Assembly: GCA_036186865.1 (NCBI GenBank)
Contig: AP025047.1
Span: 25,464,861-25,528,860 of the forward strand
DNA length: 64,000 bases
Reading direction: 5' to 3'
From: Eustoma russellianum
Lineage: Eukaryota > Streptophyta > Magnoliopsida > Gentianales > Gentianaceae
Positions 9,923-20,400 of the stretch are shown here, piece after piece. The stretch's first letter is position 1. Each line of letters starts with the position of its first letter. Position numbers and translations under genes: made by a program. Under the pieces are notes generated by a model. That model saw only the letters and a program-made list of their open reading frames with translations, searched no databases and was not told the origin of the DNA.

Positions 9923-10661
9923 GTTGAACAGTGAGGTCAACAATGTTCAACTTACACAAAATGGCTTCAAAGGATCTTCCATTTACAGCCTTTGTCCAGA
10001 TATCTATTAATTGATCTTCAGACCGAACAAACGGCAACGCAATAAGTCCTGCTTCCAACTTTTCTTTTTATAAAGTGTATGTCAATCTCCACGTGCTTTG
10101 TCCGGTCATGTTGTAATAGATTCTCAGATATACTAATAGAAGCTTTATTATCACAAAACAACAGTGTGGGCTGATTAACTAGGAGGCCTAGGTCTTTGAA
10201 CAACTTATGTACCCATAACACTTCATTAATACCTTTCACAATCACACAGAACTCTGCCTCTGCACTAGAAAGAGCAACAATTTTCTGCTTTTTACTCATC
10301 CATGTAACCAGGTTTCCTCCCACAAGAGTGAAGTGCCCAGAAGTAGATCTCCGGTCTCCGAGATTCTCTACCCAATCAGCATCTGTATAGAACTGGATGT
10401 CAAGGTGTCCATTGTCCCGAAACACAATCCCTCTACCACGGGTGCATTTTTCGAAATCTCAGAATACCCATAACGACGTCCATATGATGTGTCTGAGGGC
10501 TACATGAACTAGCTGACTAGGATAACGGCGAATACGATGTCGGGCTGAGTATGTGATAGGTAGATTAACTTGCCAACTAGGCATTGGTACAATCCTTTAT
10601 CTACAGGAGGTGCACCATCAATTACCAGGGAGACAATATTCAAATAGAGAGGAAATTTTCC
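9923..10661 (-). pseudogene. Element K reverse transcriptase end and RNase H
   Basis: On the minus strand the thumb of copia reverse transcriptase is present (Y-Q-C-L-V-G-K-L-I-Y-L-S-H-T-Q-P-D-I, about 10550-10605), followed after a broken stretch by RNase H (D-A-D-W near 10375, S-S-A-E-A-E-F near 10250, C-D-N-K-A-S-I-S near 10150, R-T-K-H-V-E near 10095). The C terminus (Q-L-I-D-I-W-T-K-A-V) lies in a shifted frame near 9995. The upstream junction with the primer site is a deletion of several kilobases relative to full copia elements. Confidence 0.8.
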
Positions 10662-10674
10662 TGCTCTGATACCA
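10662..10674 (-). other. Primer binding site of element K
   Basis: On the minus strand TGGTATCAGAGCA follows the LTR end CAACA at 10675 with no gap. It matches the 3' end of initiator tRNA-Met. Confidence 0.9.
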
Positions 10675-10902
10675 TGTTGAATAGTATATAAAAGACAAAG
10701 AGATTTGTGAAAAAATTTCTGTGTATTTCTCATCCGTGGCTGTACATGTTCATATAGTAGTCTGATTGTCCTATATAAGGTAAATGAATAAAAAGACATC
10801 TAATCACAGTTATGCTAATTTCCATAATTTTGGCATTTATAATATATTCAATTAAACTGATTGTCGTATCTATGGTAAGTCAATAAATTTCATATTCTAA
10901 CA
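10675..10902 (-). mobile_element. Element K 5' LTR
   Basis: A 228-bp LTR, TGTTAGAATATG to CTATTCAACA on the minus strand. Its first 100 bp are repeated at 9812-9911. The short length fits Ale/Retrofit-like plant copia lineages, which I offer only as a suggestion. Confidence 0.85.
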
Positions 10903-11439
10903 GGACGGCAGGATGGAGAATTAAGGAGTAGGGTTAGTTTCTTTTGGATTTGTATAATAATATATAGATGGTGTGAAGTTTATGGATATAGATAGTTAGG
11001 GTTTTAGTTTAAGTAAAATTCCTATTGGATATAGGTTTTTCCCATGAAAACTCTATCTATATTGCTTAATTGTATTTAGTTTAGGACTTATTACTATATT
11101 ATTTTATTTATTTTCCTTTTTCTTTTCTTTTCTTCTTTTATATCATTTTTATTATTTTTTCCTTTTAAAGGGTATGGACGTAACATTATGGTTGATGTGT
11201 AGTAGAATTAAAAGCTTCCACGCTTATGTCATATTGGAATAAAATAGTGCATAGGACGATAGGAGTCCCAAATATCTGTATCGCATGAGAGTTTCAAAGA
11301 TGTCCAGCCGCGTGGCCCTCATGTATAGGAAAAAAGAAGTAAAGCCCATAACTGAAAAATAAGAATTCAAGAGAATGAGAGATAATATATGGTTACAGAG
11401 AATAGATATGATTCCTAGGTTAAGCTATACATGTAAATG
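10903..11439. other. No gene seen between K and D
   Basis: AT-rich sequence with a pyrimidine run (ttttccttttt..cttttctttt, about 11108-11165). I see no long frame, RNA gene or recognisable element. Confidence 0.6.
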
Positions 11440-11836
11440 TTAAATGTAAGAAAATGGAAACAAGAGTGGAGTACTAGTGTAATTAGTTGATGGCTTGAGG
11501 CGTTAATAACTCTTTCCATAATGAATATTCGCTCTCACTAGTTGTTACAGGGTTATAGACAAATTTCCTCCTAGGATAAAACAACCAACAGATATCTAAC
11601 CTCAGCAATAAGGAAAGAAACCAAATAAACTTTCAAAATGAGAATGTACAGTGTAGGAAGAAGAATTCCAATTGCAAGATTAAAATTGAGATTAGATCAT
11701 CTTGAAAATGTGTCAAATGTGCCTTTTTATAGGCACTTAAACTTCATTTAGACGTCTTTAGCCGTCTGAAAGGTGATTGGATATGTCCCTTGATGCATAA
11801 GTTGCAACTTTAGATGAAAAGTCACATCTGTTAGGC

Positions 11837-12188
11837 ACATCGATCGATCGATGTCATCGATCGATGTCTCATAGTAAGCTCCAACTTTTCATCCAAAGCA
11901 ACATCGATCGATCGAAGTATCGATCGATGTCTCACATTATGCTCTAGTTTTTTAACCAAGCTACTTCGATCGATCTATGTATTAACCGAAGTCACATCGA
12001 TCGATCCATGTGATTGATCTATGTTGGACAGTGTACCTCAACTTCGCATCCAGGCCGCATCGATCGATCGATGTATCGATCATTGCCACATTAATCGATC
12101 TATGTCCAACAGAACACTCAGCTTCATTTTTCCAGCCACTTGGATTGATCCAAGTCACTTCGATCGATCATATCGATCAATCCAAGTC
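11837..12188. repeat. Palindromic array in D 3' LTR
   Basis: About twelve sites of the ATCGATCGAT type are spaced by 10-60 bp. They include one exact acatcgatcgatcgatgt (11837-11854) and variants ending gaagt, ctatgt or ccatgt. Relative to the other LTR there is an extra unit near 12058-12105. Confidence 0.9.
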
Positions 12189-12226
12189 CTGTATCATGTT
12201 ATTGTTGCTTTACTTAAGCTCCAATT

Positions 12227-13681
12227 TGTTAGGAAATCAAACGAGATCACTGCAAAACGCGCATCAAAAAAACAAAACTTGATCTCCGATTTCCTACCAA
12301 GGATCCATGTTGTTCGTTTAATTCGACAAAAGAAATCAAAAATTACCTCCGTAGATTCGAAATCTCTAGATGGAAGAGGTGCAAAATCACGAACACCCTC
12401 TGTCGGTATTCACACGAATGCTTCTGTCCGGAGTGCTAGCTCTTCAAACGGTGAGGCTGAAGAACTCGGTTTTCCACAAAAACAATTCTAGGGTTTCGTT
12501 TTCTGTTGGTTTTCGTATGTCTTCTCTATACGAGATACACATATATATATACACATATATGGACATCAAAATCTGAGTCCCAATCGGATTAGTTGATGCC
12601 AATCAAAATCCATATCAAATATGGATTTTATCAGGATATTCAAAATCCATATCAGATACAGATTCTCTCGTTATTATCCGATAATGCACATATATATGTA
12701 TATATATATATATATACTCACCAAATAAACGAAAATCATAATAATAATAATTAATATCCAATATTAATATTATTAATATTAAAAGCGATAATAATAATAA
12801 TAATTAATATCCCATATTTATATTATTAATATTATTAATCTCAGCCATACGCATTCTTGTGTGTGAATCGATAGGCCCATATTAATTGGTAGTTGATTAA
12901 ATCTCTATTAAACCAACAAGTCGTAATTGGCCTCTAGCAAGGCATTACGACTACCCAATTAATACGAGTACAATCCAAATAGCATAATAATAGCACATGC
13001 ATTAATCCCTTTGTCACTCGATATCTAGTTTGAACATAAGTCATGGTCAGCGTCATACTTATATTGTTCAAACATATGATTACTCGACCTCTAAGTAGAC
13101 TGATAAAACAAATGATATTGATCACACTATCAATTCATTTGAGCACGGCCATGCATTTCACAGTCTCACTAATCGAGGGGCCCAAAGATATCTCTCTCAA
13201 AACAGAGGGACAAATTCTATCTTGATTGTTCAATATCCTCTACATAATTTATATCACATTCAATCATGACCTTTATTATTATCCAGTTACGGATAACGTT
13301 TGATCATGTCAAAATATAATAGTCCTTATGTTGGAAACTATGACAATCTCAAGTCAAAGGATTAAAACATTACTATCATGAGATTTACTTATGACGCTAA
13401 TCCATATAGTAATCTCATGATGGGTCTATCCAATACACTGTTCTGTAACAAGTATCTATGAGATTGACTCGTATCACCATACACAGAATCATCTCATGAT
13501 TATCAAATCAATACTCATACTGATTATAAATTATTTTATCTCTATAACAATAATGAATTAGGGACATATATCAAAATTTTGTAACATACTAACCAACAAT
13601 AATGATAATAAAACCTCTTTTATTAATAATAAATGTATAACATAAATATCCAAATCATGGCCTAGGGCACATACACTAACA
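12227..13681 (-). mobile_element. Solo LTR E inserted in D's 3' LTR
   Basis: A 1455-bp block begins TGTTAG and ends CTAACA. It is flanked by the perfect 5-bp duplication caatt at 12222-12226 and 13682-13686. Removing it and one duplication restores D's LTR. There is no internal coding region, so it is a solo LTR left by recombination. On the minus strand a tatata-rich TATA region (about 12540-12565) is followed by an aaaccctag leader motif near 12490, which suggests minus orientation. It also contains AT-rich ataat/taat runs (12735-12840). I cannot assign the parent family. Confidence 0.9.
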
Positions 13682-13730
13682 CAATTCACCCTCATTCTTC
13701 TTTTCATTGTCTTTACAAACTAATATAACA

Positions 13731-13741
13731 TTCCCCCATTT
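13731..13741 (-). other. Polypurine tract of element D
   Basis: On the minus strand AAATGGGGGAA ends exactly at the TG that begins the 3' LTR. Confidence 0.8.
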
Positions 13742-14330
13742 AGTTTGTAAAGCAATTTATGACATTTCATGCATCTCAGAAGTATATTTCAATTTGAACC
13801 TCTTGTTAGAATAATACTTCAAATTTCTAACGAAATTTTGATAGGTTAAATACCTTGAATTATATTCCTATGTGTTAAAACCGGAAATATTATACACATA
13901 AAACTACATTTTTATAGAAATTTATCTTAAACCGCACTTTATAGCCTTGGGCTTCCTCTAATATTCATGAACATTTCAAGATCTTTGTTTGTCGAAGCGG
14001 CATCACTTCTCATATTCACATAGGTGAAGATTAAGATATTTCCTCTTAATCCTTCATTAAGGGTGCTTTAACACTCACCCTCGTTTAACACTAATATTCC
14101 GATTCTTTAAAGGTCAATACAGTACGGGTTGATTCTTTAAAGATCAATATTAGTGCTTTAATCCCTCACTTTGTAACGTGTTGTTACCCATTGAACCTTT
14201 GACTAGTGGTATGCTATGAAAGGTTGGGTTTTCATCACAAGTAAACTTATACCATACGTCTCAATCACATCCTTAAAGATATACTTTATACCAAATCTTT
14301 TGAAAGGCTCTTTGTCGACGGATCCACTAG
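13742..14330 (-). other. Element D 3' untranslated region
   Basis: Non-coding stretch between RNase H and the polypurine tract on the minus strand. It has a short local repeat around gattctttaaag (14101-14150). No gene is seen. Confidence 0.6.
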
Positions 14331-15240
14331 GTTATTGCAGTATTTGACGTATGGAATGACTATTTACGCCATCTGTTATTAATTTCATTACATAATCATG
14401 CCTAAGGCTAACATGTCTAGATTTCCCATTATAGATTTTTCTATAAGATCTAGACATCGTTGCTTGGCTATCACAGTGTAAGAAAATGGTTGGCATTGGT
14501 TGTGGCCACAACTCTATATCCAATAGTAAATTTCTCAGTCATTCTGCTTCCTTACCTGCAGATCCCAACGCTATGAATTCGGATTACATAGTGAAGTGTG
14601 TCATACATGTCTGTATCTTTGAAGCCCAAGAAACCGCACCATCTCCTAATGTAAACACCCAACTCGTAGTCGATTTGTTATCACCAACAGTAGTTATCCA
14701 ACTAGCATCAGTATAACCTTCCAACACAGAGGGAAAATAATTATAATACAATCCGTAATTCATTGTTGTTTTCAAGTACCCAAGTACTTGTCCTATTGCT
14801 TTCCAATGGTCCATAATAGGATTAGTAGTATACCTTGATAATTTACACACTGCAAAGGTAATATCTAGTCCAGTGTAATATGTAGCGTACATTAAATTAC
14901 CAATTGCACTAGCATATTCGAGTTGAGCTACCACGCTACCGGTATGACCAATCAATTTGTATGAGGCATCATATGGTGTGTTTGCTTTTTTGATCTCTAA
15001 ATGTTTGAACTTATTCAGCACTTTGCTTATATAATGAGATTGACAAATAGCAACACCCCCACTATGTTTCGACACTTTTATCCCTAAGATAGTATCTACC
15101 TCATCTAATTCTTTCATCTGGGATTGTGAAGTTAAATACTTCTTAGTTTTATTTACTCCTTCCATATTAGTGCTAACAATCAACATGTCATCCATGTACA
15201 AACAAATAATGACACCATATTTATCCGTAAACTTGGAATT
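14331..15240 (-). pseudogene. Element D reverse transcriptase palm end and RNase H
   Basis: Minus strand. The catalytic L-Y-M-D-D-M is at about 15187-15204, followed by the thumb (A-I-G-N-L-M-Y-A) and RNase H with D-A-S-W (about 14695), E-F-I-A-L (about 14573), C-D-S-Q-A-T-M (about 14465) and the G-K-S-R-H-V motif (about 14420) shared with element H. A stop in the S-E-F-I-A-L segment near 14583 and the stop at 14332 break the frame. The normal C-terminal D-P-L-T-K motif is not recognisable. Confidence 0.8.
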
Positions 15241-15900
15241 TTAGCACTTATCAACAGTATTATTGTTGAAACCATTTTTCAAAATGCTAGTGTCAAACTT
15301 TTCATGCCATTATTTCAATGCTTGTTTCAATCCATACAATGACCTTACCAATTTGCACATTTTATGCTCATTAAACTGTATAATAAAACCTTCCGGTCGG
15401 TCCATATAGACTTCTTCGTCTAAATCAACATTGAGAAATGTGGTCTTAACATCTATTTGATGAATAAATAGATTATTTATGGATGCTAATGCTATCAACA
15501 CTCTAATGGATGTTATTCTCGCAACCGGAGCATATGTATCAAAATAGCCTATCCCTTCTCTTCAAGCCTTGAAAGTTTGAATTGAAGCATCCGTATTATA
15601 TTTTCTTCTAAATACCCATTTACGTCCAATTGCTTTGGAACTCAGAGGCAAATCAGTAAGAATCCATGTATTGTTAGACAATAACAAATTCATCTCATCA
15701 TCGATTGCTTCTTTCCAGAATGATGCATCTCTTGATTGCATTGCCTCCTTATAGGATTTAGGATCATCTTCAACACTTAGTACAATAGGTATTTGATTGA
15801 ATGCCGTTGTTCTATTACCTTCAACTAAGAAAGTAATGGATTGTGAAGAAATGAAATCAGGATGTAAATACATTTCCTTTCTAGCTCGTTGATTCTCTTA
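15241..15900 (-). pseudogene. Element D reverse transcriptase N-terminal half
   Basis: Minus strand. W-K-E-A-I-D-D-E-M (about 15700) and W-V-F-R-R-K (about 15610) mark the start of copia reverse transcriptase. I-D-V-K-T-T-F-L-N (about 15440) and V-R-S-L-Y-G-L-K-Q-A (about 15325) follow. Stops at about 15560 and 15308 and a frame change in between break it. Confidence 0.8.
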
Positions 15901-16480
15901 ACCTCAGTTGGAGAACTTTGATTTTGTTCAACATTAGAAGGATCATTAAAGAAATCTCCAGTTATAGGTTAATTAAAAATTTCACTTGTTGAATCTAGAT
16001 TTGAATCTGTTTTTAAGAATTTATTTGCATGAAATTCAACATCCCTAGATTCAACAAACACATTGGATTCTATATCTAGAATTCTATATGCTTTACAGTT
16101 TTCAGCATATCCAATAAAGACACCTTTGAGAGCTCTTGGGCCCCAACTTAATTCTTTTTGGATCCAAAACTCTATAATATGCTAGACAGTCCCAAACTCT
16201 AAGATCGAAATCTTAAACTTCTACGAATGGATTCTATTATGAATATGACAGGCCGTCAACAGGGCTTCTCCCACAAATTCTTTGGCAAACTAGAGTTTAA
16301 TAACATTGCATTTAGCATGTCAATTAAACTTCTATCCTTTCTTGCAACCAAACCATTTTGTTGGGTGCATAAGGAGCACTTTTCTAGTATATGATACGAG
16401 TCTCCTCACAGAATTGATTAAATACAAGAGGGGAGTATTCACCACCACGGTCACTTCTTAGAACTTTATTTTCAATTCCG
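15901..16480 (-). pseudogene. Element D integrase C-terminal half (decayed)
   Basis: Minus-strand fragments in mixed frames show the copia integrase signatures N-G-x-x-x-R-K near 16345 and the variable linker before reverse transcriptase. No run longer than about 40 codons is open. Position between integrase core and reverse transcriptase gives the identity. Confidence 0.55.
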
Positions 16481-16930
16481 ACTAATTTTTTACTTGTATT
16501 TCATAAACTTTGAACATGTCAAAAGCTTCTCCTTCATGCCTTAACAGATATACATATGTATATCTGGATGCATCATCAATGAAAGTAATAAAATATCGAT
16601 TTTCTCCTAGGGTCAAAACTCCATTCAATTTGCAAATGTCCGAATGAACAAGTTGTAAGAGTTTTGTCTTTCTTTCAACTTTTGGACATGATTTTATTGT
16701 CATTTTCGCTTGTATGCAAATCTCACATTTTCTTTTATTTTCATCTTTGCAAGAAATTAAGGCATGCTTAGACATAAGTTTAATGATTGCACTACTTACA
16801 TGCGCAAGTCTATCATGACATAATGGAAAAGAAGAAACAACAGAATAAGCACAAGCTGTAGGATTTTTATTGATACTTAACTTACATCTCATCGCAAGAG
16901 TAACCCTTATCTACAAAGATCCTATTTTTG
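16481..16930 (-). pseudogene. Element D GAG-pre-integrase and integrase core
   Basis: An open minus-strand stretch of 136 codons contains the GAG-pre-integrase zinc motif (H-D-R-L-A-H..C-E-I-C, about 16720-16825) and the first acidic motif of integrase (V-H-S-D-I-C, about 16645) with I-D-D-A-S-R-Y-T-Y-V. It ends in a stop at 16482 before the D-R-G-G-E motif, of which traces remain near 16450. Confidence 0.8.
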
Positions 16931-17729
16931 GACAATATAATTTTGTCCCCCTCCAGTGCAATCTTGAACCCGTTTTTACAGACCAAGTTTGCGAAAACGA
17001 GATTTTTAGAAATCTCAGGCACATGTAGAACGTTGACTAACAACAATTTCTTTCTAGAAGTAAAGTCTAGCTCTGCACTACCTTTTCCTAAGACTTTCGT
17101 GGAATGCAGTTTTCCATTAGAACTTGATGGCTATTATCCACAACTTGTTAGGTCTTGAAAAGATCCTTGTTGTTGCATAAATGTACAGTTGCATCCGAAT
17201 CGAACCACCAGTCATTTGTGATTTCCTTCACAGCCATATGCAGCTCGGTCACCATGTCAACATGCAAATTGGAGACCATTGCTACCAGTTTGTCAATTCC
17301 AGTGTCTACTATATTAGCATTATTGACATGTTGGAAACCCTATTTTTGTTTCTTTCAAAACCAACAGTCCTTCTTAAGGTGTCCTTTCTGGCCACAATTG
17401 TAGCATCTCTTTTCCTTCTTGGAATTTTATGTCTTGTCTGTGGGTTCAATTATTTCAGAGTACTTTTGTTTGTTTCCACTCCAACTCCCTGTTTTTCCTT
17501 TGATACAACACCTCATCCTCTTGCCTCTTCCTCTAGGCGGCCTTCACCCCGTGGGGTTGGTAAATCCTTCAAGTTTGGGTCCAAACAATACCCAATCTAC
17601 AGTGCAATTAGCAAGAACATCATCTTGCCTTTCGACCGCAGAAAATTAGAGCCATTAAAACGATCCAACTTCATGCTCTCTTGGCTTAAGAACGTCTTTG
17701 AATCCATCTTCAAAAATATTCCTTACGAT
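16931..17729 (-). pseudogene. Element D gag remnant and protease (internally deleted)
   Basis: Minus strand. The start of gag (M-K-L-D-R-F-N-G-S-N-F, near 17675) lies about 55 bp from the LTR. It runs for about 45 codons and then jumps to a glycine/arginine-rich stretch and a CCHC zinc knuckle (C-Y-N-C-x4-H-x4-C, about 17360-17405). The central gag domain is therefore deleted. A protease-like W-W-F-D-S-D (expected D-S-G) follows near 17205. Multiple stops are present. Confidence 0.7.
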
Positions 17730-18523
17730 TGTAAGAAAATGGAAACAAAAGTGGAGTGGAAGTAGTAATTAATGATGGCTTGAGGCATGTAATAACACTT
17801 TCTGTAAGGAATATTTGCCACCACTAGTTGCTGCAAGGTTATAGATAAATTTTCTCTTAGGATACAACAACTAACGGATTTCTAACCTTAGCAATAATGA
17901 AAGAAACCAAATAAACTATCCAAATGAGAATGTATAGTTTAGCAAGAAGAATTCCAATTGCAAGATTAAACTTGAGATTAGATCATCTTGAAATTTGTTA
18001 AAATCCCTTTTTGTAGGCACTTAAACTTCATTTCAGATGTTTTTAGCCCTTGAAAGGTGATTGTATATGTCTCTTGGTGCATAAGTTACAACTGTAGATG
18101 AAAAGTCACATCTGTTGGACACATCGATCGATCGATGTCATCGATCAATGTCTCACAGTAAGCTCCAATTTTTCATCCAAAGCCACATCGATCGATCGAA
18201 GTATCGATCCATGTCTCACAGTGTGTTCTAGTTTTTCAACCAAGATACTTTGATCGATCTATGTATCGATCAAAGTCACATCAATCGATCCATGTGATCG
18301 ATCTATGTTGGACAGTGTAATCTAACTTTGCACCCAGGCCACATCGATCAATCGATGTCCAACAGAGTACTCAGTTTCATTTTTTCAGCCACTTGGATCG
18401 ATCTAAGTCATTTCGAACGATCAGGTCGACCGATCGAAGTTCTGTGCCAAGTTATTCTTGTTTTACTTAAGCTCCAATTCACCCTTATTCTTCTTTCCAT
18501 TGTTTTTACAAACTAATATAACA
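17730..18523 (-). mobile_element. Element D 5' LTR
   Basis: A 794-bp LTR matching 11445-12226 plus 13687-13730. The TATA position corresponding to 11721-11734 has mutated (cctttttgtagg, about 18006-18017). The bases just inside (minus ATCGTAAGGAATA) do not match the initiator-Met primer site. Confidence 0.9.
18121..18440. repeat. Palindromic array in D 5' LTR
   Basis: This is the counterpart of 11837-12188, with an exact acatcgatcgatcgatgt at 18121-18138. Several sites carry single changes. One interval present in the left LTR is absent here, between the ggccacatcgatcaatcgatgt site and tccaacagag. Confidence 0.9.
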
Positions 18524-18528
18524 TTAAA

Positions 18529-18807
18529 TTCAGATCAAATTATTTTGAGTGAGTATTAAACAGAAAGCTCGACTTAACACGGTGTTTATATGAATGGTAG
18601 TCGAGCGAAATTGAAAATATTTAAGAACGTGATAGCTTAGTAACGTTATATTGGTTCTTTTGTCATAACATTCTTTTTAATATGTGTACGCATGTAAATC
18701 TCATCGTTTGGTAATTTCAGACCTGCTTTTAACGTGATATAATAGTAAAACATATTGTATCAACCCTTTTCTTTAGGTTATAATAGTGGAAAAGATTTTT
18801 TGTGTTC
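18529..18807. other. No gene seen between D and F
   Basis: About 280 bp of AT-rich sequence with no recognisable feature. It is the target sequence into which D inserted. Confidence 0.6.
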
Positions 18808-19030
18808 TGTTAAATAAGGAAATGATAGGTTTTGTATAGTTTAGGAGATAATTGATATGATTTAGGAGTTAATTGATATGATTGTAATCTTCCCAAATCA
18901 AAACCCCCAAATCATGTAACTTACCGTAGGTATGGAGGATGGGTGTTCTATATATGTATAGTGTATACCGTGAATCAAATCAATGAAAAGAAAAGTTCTT
19001 CCTTCATTCATCAAGTCTTGAATTATGTAA
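18808..19030 (+). mobile_element. Element F 5' LTR
   Basis: The 223-bp sequence opens TGTTAAA and matches 26237-26459 along its full length. Its terminal CA has become AA (gaattatgtaa) compared with gaattatttca in the 3' copy. The tandem gtttaggagataattgatatg / atttaggagttaattgatatg is present in both. Confidence 0.9.
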
Positions 19031-19043
19031 TGTTATCACAACA
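19031..19043 (+). other. Degenerate primer binding site of element F
   Basis: TGTTATCACAACA differs from the consensus TGGTATCAGAGCA at four positions and lies directly after the LTR. Confidence 0.6.
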
Positions 19044-19214
19044 ATTCTGATCCCGGAACCCTTATCCACCGATCAAAAACAGTAGGCAATCAGGCTACTG
19101 AGAATAACCACAAAAAAAGGAGGCTTTTTTTCTCTAGGACTCAGAAAAAAAATATCATCACAATCCCAAAAACCTTACCTTTCCCGACCATACAGCCAAC
19201 AATATCTGTTCACC

Positions 19215-20400
19215 ATGTCTGGAGAAAGCTCAGCGCCAAAGACGGGCCAAGGCTTTCCAGAAGACCTCATTGCACAACTTGCAAATCTTCTTCGTCAGAG
19301 CCTTGGCTCTCAAGCTCCAACGACGAACATAGAAAAACTTACCATTGGGATCAAACTCAATGGTGAAAATTATGGTTTATGGGCAACTCTGATCCGTAAG
19401 GCAATAGGAGGCAGGAGAGGAGTTCTCACTTAACAGGGACTCCTTCTCCTCCAAAACCAACTGAACCAAGCTACCAGCGATGGGAGCAGGATGATGAGTG
19501 TGTGTTCACATGGTTGATCCAAAACATTGAATCACACCTCGTGACTAACGTATCTCAGTATCCCACATCCAAGGCATTGTGGGATGCATTAATGATTACA
19601 TATAGATCCGACACAGATTCACTACAAATGTTTGACCTCCACAAATGGGCAAACACACTCAGATAAGGAACATAGACTTTGGAAGAGGTCTGAAATAAGT
19701 TCCAGTCCACTTGGATGACTATTGATGTAAAGGATCCAAACTCGATGAAAGAGCCAGAGGATATTCGAATTTACAACCAAAAAGTACAGGAACAAAGATT
19801 GTTCCAGCTTTTTACTGTTGTAGATGAAAATTTCAAGCAAACAAAAAGGGAGTTACTAAAAAGGGAGCCACTTCCGTCAGTTGAAGTGGCCTATGGATTA
19901 ATCCGGTGAGAGGAGGCCAGGATGGCAATATTACGGATGGACCCTTCAGTTGATGGAGATACATCATCGGGGTATGGATTAAACGCAAGATCCAACTCAG
20001 GCAAAGGCAGAATGGTGTCATCCCGGCTCTCAAAGAACTCACCACGGCGCTCAAAACCCCGACCAGCAGAGGATAAGTCTCACCTGTGATGTTCTCACTG
20101 CGGCAGGAAAAGCACACCAAGGAGATGTGCTTTCTTCTGGTAGGCTATCCGGAATGGTTGAGCAACAGTGGCTCCTCTAGCGGAGATACTACCGGACGAG
20201 GAGCCATAGCTGTGGGAACCCCGGAGGATGCCAACAGCGGCCTCAGCCAGAAGGAGGAATCCAACAGTGGAAGAAACAGAGGTGAGCAGAATGAAAAAGA
20301 CGGGGGAGGAATGGAAGAATCTCGAAGCGGGAAGGATCCAGAATTCTCTAGAGCGGAAGTATAGGAAACGACGGCATTTAGGGTTGTGAGAAATCCCAAC
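19215..20400 (+). pseudogene. Element F gag (broken)
   Basis: From the ATG at 19215 a copia gag begins, with L-N-G-E-N-Y-G-L-W near 19360 (the start of the retrotransposon gag domain). It stops at 19433, continues in other frames through W-L-I-Q-N-I-E-S and W-D-A-L-M-I-T-Y, and has a long open piece from 19715 to 19909. A zinc knuckle (C-S-H-C near 20089, then H-x4-C in another frame by 20130) is split by a frameshift. The remainder to 20400 is low-complexity, charged linker. Confidence 0.75.

Larger units (their letters stand above)
9812..10902 (-). mobile_element. Element K: internally deleted copia, minus strand
   Basis: Read on the minus strand: 5' LTR (10675-10902, 228 bp, TGTTAG..CAACA), primer site, about 60 bp, then directly the end of reverse transcriptase and RNase H, polypurine tract, and the first 100 bp of the 3' LTR (9812-9911). 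Gag, protease, integrase and most of reverse transcriptase are missing. The 3' LTR stops exactly where element B's LTR begins, so B inserted there. The two LTR pieces are about 90% identical by eye. Confidence 0.85.
11445..13730 (-). mobile_element. Element D 3' LTR, split by solo LTR E
   Basis: The two parts, 11445-12226 and 13687-13730, join to match the right LTR (17730-18523) continuously. The polypurine tract AAATGGGGGAA (minus strand, 13731-13741) directly precedes it. A TATA box (minus GCCTATAAAAAGGC) is at 11721-11734, about 100 bp downstream of the palindrome array in the element's sense. Confidence 0.9.
11445..18523 (-). mobile_element. Element D: Ty1/copia retrotransposon, minus strand
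   Basis: Both LTRs open TGTAAG and close TAACA on the plus strand (11445-13730 and 17730-18523). They are flanked by a perfect 5-bp duplication, ttaaa, at 11440-11444 and 18524-18528. Internal order on the minus strand is gag remnant, integrase, reverse transcriptase, RNase H. Without the inserted solo LTR E the left LTR is about 826 bp and the right 794 bp. The difference lies mainly in the palindrome array. Gag is largely deleted and pol holds many stops, so the copy is dead. Protein similarity places D in the same lineage as element H. Confidence 0.9.

Noticed and set aside
17181..17765. 194-codon plus-strand frame with hydrophobic segment
   Set aside because: Lies over D's gag/protease on the opposite strand, where a zinc knuckle and protease motif can be read, and runs into the LTR.
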